This document shows, piece after piece, positions 11,152 through 20,882 of a stretch of DNA of 64,000 nucleotides; within the stretch, counting starts at the first letter, position 1, and each line of letters starts with the position of its first letter. Where the stretch lies: the NCBI GenBank assembly GCA_034509735.1, contig JACGWO010000005.1:36548479-36612478 (forward strand). The letters are read 5' to 3'. A model generated the notes under the pieces. That model saw nothing but the letters and a program-made list of their open reading frames with translations. It searched no databases and was not told the DNA's origin. The translations under genes and the position numbers were made by a program. Source of the stretch: Sesamum alatum (taxonomy: Eukaryota > Streptophyta > Magnoliopsida > Lamiales > Pedaliaceae).

Positions 11152-11839
11152 AAGATGCAGATGAGAGGGTATTTATAATTAATAAATTATTTGAAGTGCA
11201 TTTCGATTAAAAAAATGCTTTATGAGCTCAATTATAAGTCTTTTCACATGTGGAGGGACATTGTAATTAATAAATAATACGATGGGTGTTTTTGTAGCAT
11301 ATTTAAATCCATGTTTTTATTGGTAGAGATCAATACTACATGTTTCATTGGATTTGAATTTCATATTTTATAAATACATCTATTCAGAAAATGTGTTCAT
11401 GCACGTTTGATATATGAGTATATATACAATAAAAAAATGCTATATTTGTTACTTATACAAATTTATTTTTTGGTTATATAAAAAAATAATATATAAATAA
11501 AGTAAGATAAAAATATCAATAACTTGTATACAAAAGTATTTGAATATATATACAATATAGGATAAATATAGATAAACTCGCATATAAACCTTTTTTTATG
11601 TCGGGCATGAATTGTTAAAAATATTAGATAAAAAAAATTTAGTTCCTAAGGGTTTTTTGTCATTTGATATTATGTTTTTTCAATTTTTACAAAAGCATAC
11701 TGAGGGTATTTTTGTCTTTTTGCATTATGTTAGGCTAATTATGCAAGGTTTTGCTAACTTAGGGGTGTAGAAGCAATTTCAATCTAAGACAGAACTTTTT
11801 GTAATTATATTAAATTTCAAGAGGTGTAAATGTACTTCT

Positions 11840-13440
11840 ATGGGGCACTAACGACTCAACACAAAGGTTTTGAGGTGGTTGATGACTCAATATATAATAT
11901 TGACGTGCATGATGGCTTAGAATACGATATTTGACTTGACTAATGACTCAACCCTCATGGTTGATGTGGTAAATAACCCACTTATAACTTTGAAGTGGTC
12001 GATGACTCAATAAAGTGTTGCGAAGTGGTGGTCAACAGCGTTGTCCGATGTCATAGATGACTAAACACATGAAGTTGACACTATTTGTGAGTCAGCATTT
12101 CGTGTTTATGCTTCTTATGAATGAGCATATAGTTGATATATCTAGCAACTCAATCGATGTGGATGACATGTACGATGATTCATCATGCTCAATTTCCATG
12201 GCCTATGACTTAGCTTTCACATTAACGTGGTAGATGACCCAAAACAATCTACTTGACCGGCAGATGACTTAACAAAGGAGGTTTGATGTGGTGGATGACT
12301 TAAATGTTGTTCTTGATTAATGAAGGTGAAATATATGTTATATTGGTGTTTGGTGCATTGGATGTCCTAATAAAATGACACGTACCCTTTTACTTTAGAA
12401 AGGGTTCCGCTCATCCACCTATCCAGTGTATTGTGCACTAGGTATAACATTTGCATGATTAGCCGCCGTAAATGATGTGTAGGTGATTAAGCGTTCAATA
12501 TTGAAGTGGAGAACAACTCAATGTCAGTGTTGGTTTGACATATGGCTCAATGAATCACGTTAACATGGTTGATGACTAAGCAACATTTTACTTGAGGGTC
12601 AAATAACTTGACACTAGAGTGATATGGCATCAACATTGACTCAACAAGTGTGGTTAATGCAACTCATGACTCAACATTTGTTGTTGAAGTGGAAGGTAAC
12701 TCCGTGTAGGTGCTGATATAAAAGATGACTCAGCAATAACCATCCACGTCCAGATGACTCAGAACCTATTGTAAACCTGGAAAATGACTCAGAAAGCTAA
12801 GTTGACATGGTAGATGACTCAGTTAGTGGTGCTCATGCATCAATTGACCCAGTTAGTGCAATTAACATAGCTCATGATTAATCATATGGAATTAACAGGG
12901 ATGACGACTTGACCACCTTTTTTTGACATGGCAAACAACACGAATTTCGTCTGCTTCATGGTTGATGACTCAACAATCGCTACATGACATTGTTGCAACT
13001 CAACTAATGTAGTTGACGTAGTTCGATGACTAAGCAATGTTGTTAACATGGATTATGAATCATGATGTGAAGGACGATAACTAGGCACTCGTCGGCATTA
13101 TGTGGACTATGCTTAGGCAAAGAAGACATGATTAGATGACTTAGTTGCATAGTTGATGTGGCTAATAACTTAGAAATTGACTTTGACACGCCAACATTAA
13201 TATCTTCAATGACTTAGCAATACTTGTTAACCTTGGTAATGACTCACTTTTGCAATTAATGTGTATGGTGACTCAGCCTTTGTTGTTGACATTGCTAATA
13301 ATGGTCAGTATATTCGGCTTGGACTAATCAGACATATGTAGTTCATGTGATTGATACATCAACAAATTGTAGATGCTGTGGACAACACAAGTGAATGTTC
13401 TTCTCGTTGTTGACAAGGATGATAACTCATGAGAAAAAAG
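11840..13440. repeat. Degenerate TGACTCA/ACGTG minisatellite, copy B
   Basis: The same array type as 2640-5335, with GATGACTCA words every few tens of bases (for example 11880-12005 and 12720-12830) and one 600-bp higher-order unit. It ends about 2.1 kb upstream of the zinc-finger start codon. No coding frame is supported. Confidence 0.8.
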
Positions 13441-14241
13441 TATACTCAGTTGCCATGTTGTCAATACATCATCACCAGTGTGGCTGTAAAATGATGACTT
13501 AGATCTGACGCTGCCGCCGCTCACCATATGGAATCCCATATGCCACAAAGAGAACTACTGACTTACGTCATAGCAATGTCAAGAGCCACGTGGTCGAATA
13601 CATAAAGTTGGCTTACAAACTTTCTTGATTTGAGAACTTTTCTTTCTCCAATTCCACCATCCTTTCAAAGTTCTGTTTCAGTTCTTCATAGTCCCCTTTC
13701 TCCTTATTCACAACTTTTTAATATCCAATTTCTCGCCATTCAGAGTCCTAATCATACAAAACATAGTAGCTAAAATGCACCACCCAATCTATTGGAGTAT
13801 TTCTTGGCGTATTGCGAGATGTTTCATCAGGAATGACATCAAGTATGATGCAGTAATCAACTCGACAAATAATTTGTTATTGATCATGACGAATGATGAA
13901 TTCATTGAGCACAGGTAATTTGCAAGCCAATCATGCTATGTGATGTGTTTCTTGTTTGTAGTTTTGAGTAATTTTTTAAGAGTGCATTTTTTAAAGACAA
14001 ATTTCAAATGAACTAAAGTTATTCACGAAAATGACATCTTTTAACATGTTAAAATCATGGCCGTGAAGAATATCTTGTAGTTAACCGATTAATAATAGGT
14101 ATGCTTAGTATTTGAAAACTTAAAAAACTACCGGTTACTTTAATACTTATAAAAATAAGTTTTAGATGTTAAAGTGAAGCAAATAAAGCTTGAGATACAA
14201 ATTTGTCATGATTACTAGAATTTGTACTTCAAAAAAATTTA

Positions 14242-14671
14242 GGGTTAATTACAATGACTTTCCCTGAGGTTTGGTATAATTATGTCTACCCCTTGTTGTT
14301 TCGAAAATTAAAAATACCCCCTGGGGTTTGTAACTGTCTAACAAATAACTCATTTCCTCCATTTTTATGGGTGAACTAACCAAAATGCCCTTATGCAAAT
14401 TGAATAATTTTTTAAAATTTTCTAAATTTTTTTAGACGAAAATGCACAGAGAGAGAGGTTTCTTACCTTTTTTACACAGATGAGCAATAATGTAATTTGC
14501 CTCGGCTAATTTTTCTAAAATTTAAAAAAAAAATCAAGGGCAAAATGGACCATTTCAGACCCTTGGTTAAAAATTATAAACCTAAAAAAGGGGGATATTT
14601 GTAATTTTTAAAACAACGAGAGAGTATTCATAATTATGCCAAACCTCAGAAGAGGTCATTGTAATTCACCC
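14242..14671. mobile_element. MITE-1 family copy, 430 bp
   Basis: Terminal inverted repeats begin GGGTTAATTACAATGAC and end with the reverse complement of GTCATTGTAATTCACCC. Flanks are AAAAATTTA and TAAAATTTA, a 9-bp duplication with one mismatch. The interior carries the family hallmarks GGGCAAAATGG, CATAATTATG and AACAACGAG. It is absent from copy A, so it inserted after the duplication. Confidence 0.8.
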
Positions 14672-15428
14672 TAAAATTTAATATTGTAACAGGATAGTAA
14701 ACATTATAGCCTAGATTCCAGAAATCCACTATCAGATTTTCGTATTGCCATGAAGGTTTAAATATTTTCTGATGTCAAGTTAACAAAGTAAATTTGCTTG
14801 GTCTTCTATCTCGTAGATGTCTCTCCCTCAATCTTAATAGTAATTATTTTACTTTCCTGATTGGTGAAAAATCTATGCATAGAATAAAGATCGGTTGTGT
14901 GAGAATAATTAATTATTGTGTTGATTGATGAACACTTATTTTAATAAAATAATAGATCGTCTCGATAAGAAATTCACTCATTATTAGAAAGCTTTATTAA
15001 TTTCAATGTTACACTATAAATATGTAGTCACATGTTTTACCAACAAAATATTTGCAATAAATGTGATACATTCGTAGCTTGATTTGCCTCTAAAGCATGT
15101 TAGCAACTCTACGAATTTTTCACACATTCAAATATTTTGCGTTCAAAGGAATTGGACCTAATGTAATCATGTAGCAATTAGTTTTGTGCTTTCAGAACGT
15201 TCCATTGATGGAAACATTTTTCACTATTTTGCATGAATTATATTTCCAAGACTGACTTAAATTTTGAAATTTAAAAAAAGATCCGCATTTAGGTAAGATA
15301 AATACAAACGACTGTAACTAATCCATTCACGCCATTATTCAGTATCGAGCTTTACAATAAATACCATGAGTTTGCACTCTTAATTTGCTAAAAACAGCTA
15401 AGCATCGGAACGGCCTGCCCGTCGCTTC

Positions 15429-15435
15429 TATAAAT
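15429..15435 (+). promoter_or_regulatory. Probable TATA box of the zinc-finger gene
   Basis: TATAAAT lies about 140 bp upstream of the first ATG, with a plausible start site about 30 bp downstream in the AGTGCATTCTC region. The same arrangement exists at 11108-11114 in the duplicate. Inferred from sequence only. Confidence 0.5.
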
Positions 15436-15574
15436 TCGATTTTTCCTAGAAGAACTAGTGCATTCTCTTTACTTCTTTCCTTGGCTACACCAAAACCCTC
15501 TTCTTGATTTCTAGCCTTGTGCTCCCATTCAAGCTTCCAAATTTCTTGGTCACCAAGAAGTTCTAGCCTTAATT

Positions 15575-16312
15575 ATGTCTTTGATTTCCAGAAGTTTAGA
15601 TTTCTTTCTACTCTTTTACTGCACATACATATATGGGATGCCTGGAGGCCATGATCAGCCAAATTCTTACTACGGAAACATGGAGGAATCTGAGAAAAAG
15701 AGAAGAGCTACAACTCGGCCATCAATGCCGATTGCATGCCGTGTGTGTGATAGAGTTTTCCTTGACAACGTCAGCCTCGTGTTGCACTTCGATGAGTCTC
15801 ACAACGCAGACGACGTTCCAATGCCCGGCCAACAAAGCAGAACCCTGAGCGACATACCTTTGTCTTTCCCAGAGATGAATGACTACCCAAGACCATGTTC
15901 CTTGCCTGTTTTTCCAGCAAAAGCACCAAATCGTTTATCAAGAGATGTTAGCGATGTCCAGATACCAGTGCTGAATTCCATGCCGCCATTAAGCTTACCT
16001 TTTGATGGTCGATGGAGGCCGACTTGGCTTTCAACTATAAGCCAGAGGGCAACTCCTTCATCACTGAGCAGCCGCGCGGTGTTTTATCCTCAGGTTGGTG
16101 CGGCCAAGGCTGCTCGTGGCTCGGCAGCTGTGCCTTTACAATTGAACAAGCAGAATAGGGGAGGTCAGTATTCTAAGTATAGGAATCGAAAGGTTAAGCA
16201 GTTGAAAAAGCCCTGTAAGGAGATAATCGTTATAAGCGACGACGACGACAATGGCGATGACGACAAGCAGAATGGCCCGGTCGAGACGTTGGACCTGACC
16301 TTGAAGCTGTAA
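15575..16312 (+). CDS. Single C2H2 zinc-finger protein with C-terminal EAR repression motif
   Basis: Single-exon gene of 245 codons. Residues 55-76 form one C2H2 finger (Cys55, Cys58, His71, His76; spacing C-x2-C-x12-H-x4-H). It lacks the plant QALGGH core. Residues 216-230 read EIIVIS followed by a run of Asp, which resembles a SUMO-interacting motif. The protein ends VETLDLTLKL, an LxLxL EAR motif that in plant repressors recruits TOPLESS-type corepressors. The first 21 residues are hydrophobic and oddly unlike the rest, so translation may really start at Met22 (15638) or Met36 (15680). A nuclear transcriptional repressor role is inferred from the finger and EAR combination; the target genes are unknown. 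Its promoter sits in the segmental duplication, with a TGACTCA-rich array upstream. I do not recognise a named orthologue. Confidence 0.82.
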   Translation: MSLISRSLDFFLLFYCTYIYGMPGGHDQPNSYYGNMEESEKKRRATTRPSMPIACRVCDRVFLDNVSLVLHFDESHNADDVPMPGQQSRTLSDIPLSFPEMNDYPRPCSLPVFPAKAPNRLSRDVSDVQIPVLNSMPPLSLPFDGRWRPTWLSTISQRATPSSLSSRAVFYPQVGAAKAARGSAAVPLQLNKQNRGGQYSKYRNRKVKQLKKPCKEIIVISDDDDNGDDDKQNGPVETLDLTLKL

Positions 16313-16534
16313 AATTTTAGAGTCTGTGTGCGATGGATGTATTTCATTGTTTTGGTGTGTTAGAAAGAAACCGCAGAGGATATGAGTTTCTTGTTGCTTT
16401 TGCTTTTTACTTTTTTCTTTACATATCCTAATGCAGAATGTTATTGAAGGAGACTATATTTGGGAAATAAAACACCTCTCATCTGTAAGCCATATGAGAC
16501 ACCTAAAACACCTCAATCCGAACTATGTGCAGTC
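16313..16534. other. 3' flank of zinc-finger gene
   Basis: Presumed 3' UTR and spacer. A T-rich tract at 16396-16425 could hold the cleavage region, but no canonical AATAAA close to the stop is seen. Confidence 0.4.
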
Positions 16535-16696
16535 GGGAAAATTCTTATTCGAATCAGTTTTGGCCGAATTAAACCAACCACAGAGATGTGATTGGTCATT
16601 TTCCCTAAACTATATACCAATCACACGACAAATGTATTGCACTTGTCATATAATTGATTTAGATTCGACCTAATCCGGTCTGGGTTATAATTTTCT
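16535..16696. mobile_element. MITE-2 family copy
   Basis: It starts GGGAAAATTC with a TTCGAATCAG inner part. The inverse right end is ATTCGACCTAATCCGGT...AATTTTCT. The centre holds ATTGGTCATTTTC and CACTTGTCATAT, words shared with the copies at 16734 and 52211. Non-coding hairpin element. Confidence 0.6.
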
Positions 16697-16733
16697 ATAC
16701 AGTAGTCGGCCAAACTAGTCCATGTTACAAGAA

Positions 16734-16900
16734 GGGAAAATTTCGATCCAAATCAGGTCTGGTCGAATCAAACCAATAATCGAGCTAGTGTGATACACTT
16801 GCCATATGATTAGTAACTTTGCTTGAACTATACACCAATTACACTATAAATACATTAAATGATTCAGGTTCGGACAAGACCGATTTGAATTAGAGTCTCC
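16734..16900. mobile_element. Second MITE-2 family copy
   Basis: It begins GGGAAAATTTCGATCC and continues CAGGTCTGGTCGAATCAAACC; the right part carries the inverse (TTCGGACAAGACCGATTTG). It shares the GTGTGATACACTTGCCATATGA centre with its neighbour. Two copies lie within 40 bp of each other. Confidence 0.58.
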
Positions 16901-17099
16901 TACAAGAGATATGATTTTGACGTTTCTATCACAATCACATTTATTATCAAAAGTAATTTCATTATTCGTTTGAAGTTCACAATTTTATTGCAAACTGTGG
17001 TGGGGCCTTTACTATCATATGCTTAAATCTGTTTGACGGCGCTATCTCTAGAATCATAATCATAGTCCGAATATTTAAAAAAGAAAAAAAAGAATAATT
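16901..17099. other. AT-rich spacer
   Basis: No gene or repeat structure recognised. Confidence 0.4.
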
Positions 17100-17565
17100 A
17101 TATCCTCATCTCATGAGATTTTGTTTAATTATACATATATTTTATAATTTAAAAAATTATATTTAATATTTGTAATATTTGTTTTTATCTAACAAATATG
17201 TTCTATTTACTAATATTAGCAAAAGATTGAATAAAAAATTATATTTACTCTCGATTGACTTATTGCAGATCAAACAAATTTTTTTCTGATCAAACTATTC
17301 TTATAAGGGTGAAGATGTACCTCCTTACATGTATTAGTGCGTGAAGATATATAACAACAGTTTGGTTATAGAAGGATTTGTATGATCTGCAATAGTCAGC
17401 AAATTCATTAATATTTTTTTTTTGCTAATATCAGCAATATAAATTTTGACTAACGGGAAGATTATTTGTTGGACGAAAACAAATCTTAAGGGTGCTAGAT
17501 GTAATTTTCTAAATTACAGGAAGTATACGTATAATTATATCAAATCTCGAAGTTGTAATAGAATC
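17100..17565. mobile_element. AT-rich MITE-like hairpin element
   Basis: The left part (TGAGATTTTGTTTAATTATAC) is matched in inverse by the right part (reverse strand GAGATTTGATATAATTATAC) near 17530-17560, and both continue into TGTAATTT/TATAATTT. ACAAATATGTTC and GGACGAAAACAAAT also pair loosely. Boundaries are approximate and no target duplication was fixed. Confidence 0.45.
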
Positions 17566-18424
17566 AAAGTGGGTAGTAACGATGAAAAAAAAATAGATGA
17601 AAGTTAAATTGGATAGTATTTTGGGGGGGTGGGGACACTTCTAAAACAAGCTTAATTGATTAAAGAACGTTGTGTCCTAATATGTTAAAAAGATGCTATT
17701 TTTTTTTAATATTTTCAATTGTCTTTTGATAATAACAATTATTTTTCCTCAAAAAATAATAAATTTTAATTCAATTAGTGTATCTCATATTTAAATATTT
17801 GTCATTTATATTATTAAAAATATTGAATAATACAAAACTGAATTTTTAATGCAATAATGCTCTCACTATGTAGTATAATTGTTCATTCATACATAATAAA
17901 TAACCTCACACCATTGCGAAAAAGTATATATCTTTTTATATTGAAAATAAGATACAAAATTCTAAAATATTAAGTATGAATCAAAAATTTTGTTAGTAAA
18001 AAAATTAGTCAAATTATTTGAAAACTCTAACATCAACTTTAGATGAATCATTTTGAAAGTAAATTAAAAATGATAAAATCGAATTAAGATTATTATAATA
18101 TGAGTAAAGTAGTCCAAATAGAAGTTGAATTATTTTTATTTTATTTTATTTTTAAAAAAAGAAAAGCCAAAGCAGTTAAAAACTCCCTCAATATTTTTAG
18201 ACAAAAAATCTGAATATCAGAGATACTAGATGTAATTTCACAAAACAAAGAGGTCTACATGTCTCTCAATATTTTAATGGAAAACTTTTATTTGTTGTTC
18301 AAGTCTGCTGCTGTTATTTGCTACGGAAGAAAGAAGGTGCATCACAATTTTTTGCTTTGTCTCGTCATCTTTATGCTGATAGTAGCTTACTTCTTTCATG
18401 GACTATTTGTTTGTGTTTTCATCT
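17566..18424. other. AT-rich intergenic DNA, no gene seen
   Basis: Low-complexity A/T-rich sequence. A hydrophobic 79-codon frame at 18259-18498 has no recognisable domain or splice context and is not called. Confidence 0.4.
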
Positions 18425-18625
18425 ACAATTGTCAGTTTTTGGAAATAGTAAATAAAGTGAAAATATATTCGTTTATATGTATTCCTATTAAAAATTGATT
18501 GATTTGACAACACAGTTCAATATAAAATGCATTTTATTAACTAATCTAAATATGTTTTCATTACACACAAAACTCTACACAAAATTGAAAATACATATTT
18601 TCTACTGAAAATTGAAAATGTCGAA
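18425..18625 (+). mobile_element. Dispersed repeat (MITE-6), also at 30125-30305 in inverse
   Basis: GATTTGACAACACAGTTCAATATAAAATGC and the following ACTAATCTAAATATGTTTTC match the reverse strand of the 30.1-30.3 kb region (GATTTGACACAACATTTAATATAAAATAC, TTAATTCAAATATATTCTC). Both end in CTGAAAAT(TGAAAA)TG. Ends approximate. Confidence 0.5.
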
Positions 18626-19073
18626 AACACAAACAACGGAAATCAGGAGCAAAAGACCTACTTCCAAACAAGAAATATCATACCAAATATCACCAAAATT
18701 TGAACCTTGTGCCGTATGGCTCTGTGTTGAGAAGCATTCATGGGGACTTTCTTCACTTTCGGTCATAAATGTGATTGTTTTCTTAACTAATTACAAGTTC
18801 AGGTGACTGATAAATTAATGCTTGACACAGTTACTGATTTATTGCTTTGCTGACTCTCAGGAATTTGTAAACTGATGTTCAGTTTTGAGAGGCAAAATCA
18901 GTGTTACATGATGCATATATATAGGTTGGGGGTATTTACTTTTACCTGTTGTAATAAATTCAGTTGGTAGAACCATTAAGGCGTTAATAAAGAGTGAGGA
19001 AACTAAGCTCAATGTTACATGCGACACATTATTAGCTAGTCGTCAGGAATATCATTAATGATTGATTAGAAAG
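18626..19073. other. Intergenic spacer, no gene seen
   Basis: Nothing recognised apart from short AT-rich runs. Confidence 0.35.
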
Positions 19074-20034
19074 GGATTAAATTCATTTTGACCCCCTGCG
19101 ATAGGGGAAATTATCTAAAATTTCCCTATGAAAATTTAAATATATTACCTCACTCCTATGTTATGAACAATGACTCAAATTGCTCCGTAATCAATCTGAA
19201 AGTAATTTTTTAGAGTCAATGACTAAAATGTCATCCATATATATGACGGGACATTGACCAGGCATAAATCAAAGCCCCATTTGATCTGTTTTGAGAGAAA
19301 ATTTTGGAAAACCGTAACTCAACCCAAATCTATTTTGTCGGCCTAATGATTTTGATGTTTACCCGATTGCCAGCGACAGAGCTCCAGTAAGAAAGTAGTG
19401 ATGAATCGAGTGAGGCATGGAGGCATCAATGGGGTTGAGAGTTCATCAGTTCGACAAAAGTCTTTTGCGCCGGTGGTGGGTCGGCGACCTGAGTCCCGAC
19501 GGGAGGATGGACCATCGGTGGAGTCAAGTTAGGGAAAGTCTAAGTGCAGATTGACGGGAAGGCGTCAGCTAAATGGTTGGAGATATGTGGAGAAGACATC
19601 GGGTTAGCAGGCAGCGAGATTAAAGAGGTTGGTGTCGGTGAAGTGGCCGATGTCGGAATACAATCGGAGAGATGTGCATGCCCTAAAGAGGTGAACATAG
19701 GGGTGGTGGTCCGTCGGCAAGGTGGTTGTTGGCGGCGGAGAAACGAGCAAAAACATGAGGCGCGGGCAGTGACAATCTCGCAAAGAAAAAAAAAAGACAA
19801 ACGACGGTCAGAGAGTGAACGGAAATTGATGGGTCAAAGCTCAATCGACTCGTCGGAGGATGCGGAGTCAATTGATGGTGGTCATGACCGGTGGGAGTGG
19901 CGGATGGAGGCGAATCGAAGAGTTGAGTAAAGGGGGTCTAAGGTTCGCGCCGATGCTGTTAGGAGCGATTGCAGGGGCCTCACTTCTTTGATGACGACAC
20001 GCGCGGTGGGCATGAGGTCTATGTCGAACGGCAA

Positions 20035-20299
20035 TGTTAGGTATGGCTCATATACCAGAAAAAGGACAGATACTGGAACGGAGCAAAGTGAGCGAGAGGA
20101 GCGCAGCGCATCGAGCGAACGGAGCGGATAATAAAACTAGGTTACCTACATATATTGTATTTGTAATCTAGTGAGATTCATTCTCTCTGATAATAAAATT
20201 ACAAAGCCATCACCCTCTTGAGGATGTAGGCACATTGCCGAACCTCGTTAAATCCTTGTGTCGTTTACTCTTATGTTCTATAGCATTGATTTCTCAACA
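20035..20299 (+). repeat. 5' LTR of copia element (265 bp)
   Basis: It begins TGTTAGGTATGGCTCATATA and ends GATTTCTCAACA. It contains the conserved CTCTGATAATAAAATTACAAAG tract, probably the polyadenylation area. It lacks the CAAGGGCAATTTTGTAAAAA block present in the 3' LTR. Confidence 0.93.
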
Positions 20300-20301
20300 A
20301 G

Positions 20302-20313
20302 TGGTACCAGAGC
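20302..20313 (+). other. Primer binding site for initiator tRNA-Met
   Basis: TGGTACCAGAGC lies two bases after the LTR. It differs at one base from TGGTATCAGAGC, the usual plant copia site complementary to the tRNA-Met 3' end. Confidence 0.88.
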
Positions 20314-20321
20314 ATGTTGAG

Positions 20322-20880
20322 ATGGCTATGTCAGGCGCAAAATTCAAAGTGGTGAAGTTTGATGGCACTGGTAACTTCGGATTGTGGCAAACGAGGGTGA
20401 AGGATCTGTTGGCGCAACAAGGAATTCTGAAGGCGTTGCGGCCACAGAAACCGGATTTAATGGATGATGAGGATTGGGAAGAACTCCAGCAGTGCGCGGT
20501 AGGGACCGTACGTCTATGTCTGGCAGACGAGATCATGTACCATGTTATGAATCTCAAATCCCCAGGCGAAGTATGGAAGAAACTCGAGATCCAGTTTATG
20601 TCGAAATCTATAACGAATAAACTGTATTTGAAACAAAGGCTGTATGGACTAAAGATGCAGGAGGGTGCAGATTTGGCACAGCACGTGAATGTCTTCAATC
20701 AGATAATCACAGATCTCGCGTCTGGATGTGATTATTGAGGATGAAGACAGAGCAATGATTTTGTTGTGTTCATTGCATTTCTCTTATGAACACCTGGTGA
20801 CCACTCTTACATATGGAAAGGAAACGATCAAAGTTGATGAGATTACTGCAGCCTTGTTGGCACACAACCAACGGAAATAG
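20322..20880 (+). pseudogene. Copia gag (UBN2-type capsid domain), frameshifted
   Basis: The frame from 20322 to 20738 shows the plant copia Gag pattern. An N-terminal K-F-DGTGNFGLWQ segment is followed by L-A-EI-H-V, W-K-LE-F and the NKLYLKQRLYGLKM stretch. It stops after LASGCDY. The continuation (EDEDRAMILLC, then LTYGKETIKVDEI and LLAHNQRK) is in another frame, showing a frameshift near 20720. A TAG at 20878-20880 ends it just at the LINE insertion point. Gag would form the retroelement particle; this copy cannot make it. Confidence 0.88.
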
Positions 20881-20882
20881 AA
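20868..20882 (+). other. Left target-site duplication of the nested LINE
   Basis: CCAACGGAAATAGAA is repeated exactly at 24113-24127, after the LINE poly(A) tail. Fifteen bases is typical of target-primed reverse transcription. Confidence 0.93.

Larger units (their letters stand above)
11236..15472. repeat. Segmental duplication, copy B
   Basis: This is the partner of 1998-11151. It lacks the two MULE-like insertions and the array expansion, but carries its own MITE at 14242-14671. Its right end is the promoter of the gene at 15575. The 84 bp between the copies (11152-11235) contains a short extra match (GAGGGTATTTATAATTAATAAAT) to the start of the unit, suggesting a complex junction. Confidence 0.85.

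Noticed and set aside
18259..18498. Hydrophobic 79-codon frame, possible small membrane protein
   Set aside because: AT-rich DNA gives Phe/Ile/Leu runs by chance. No recognised domain or splice context.
19544..19930. 128-codon charged frame
   Set aside because: It sits within the MULE interrupted by copia and is cut off by the copia insertion. No conserved domain.
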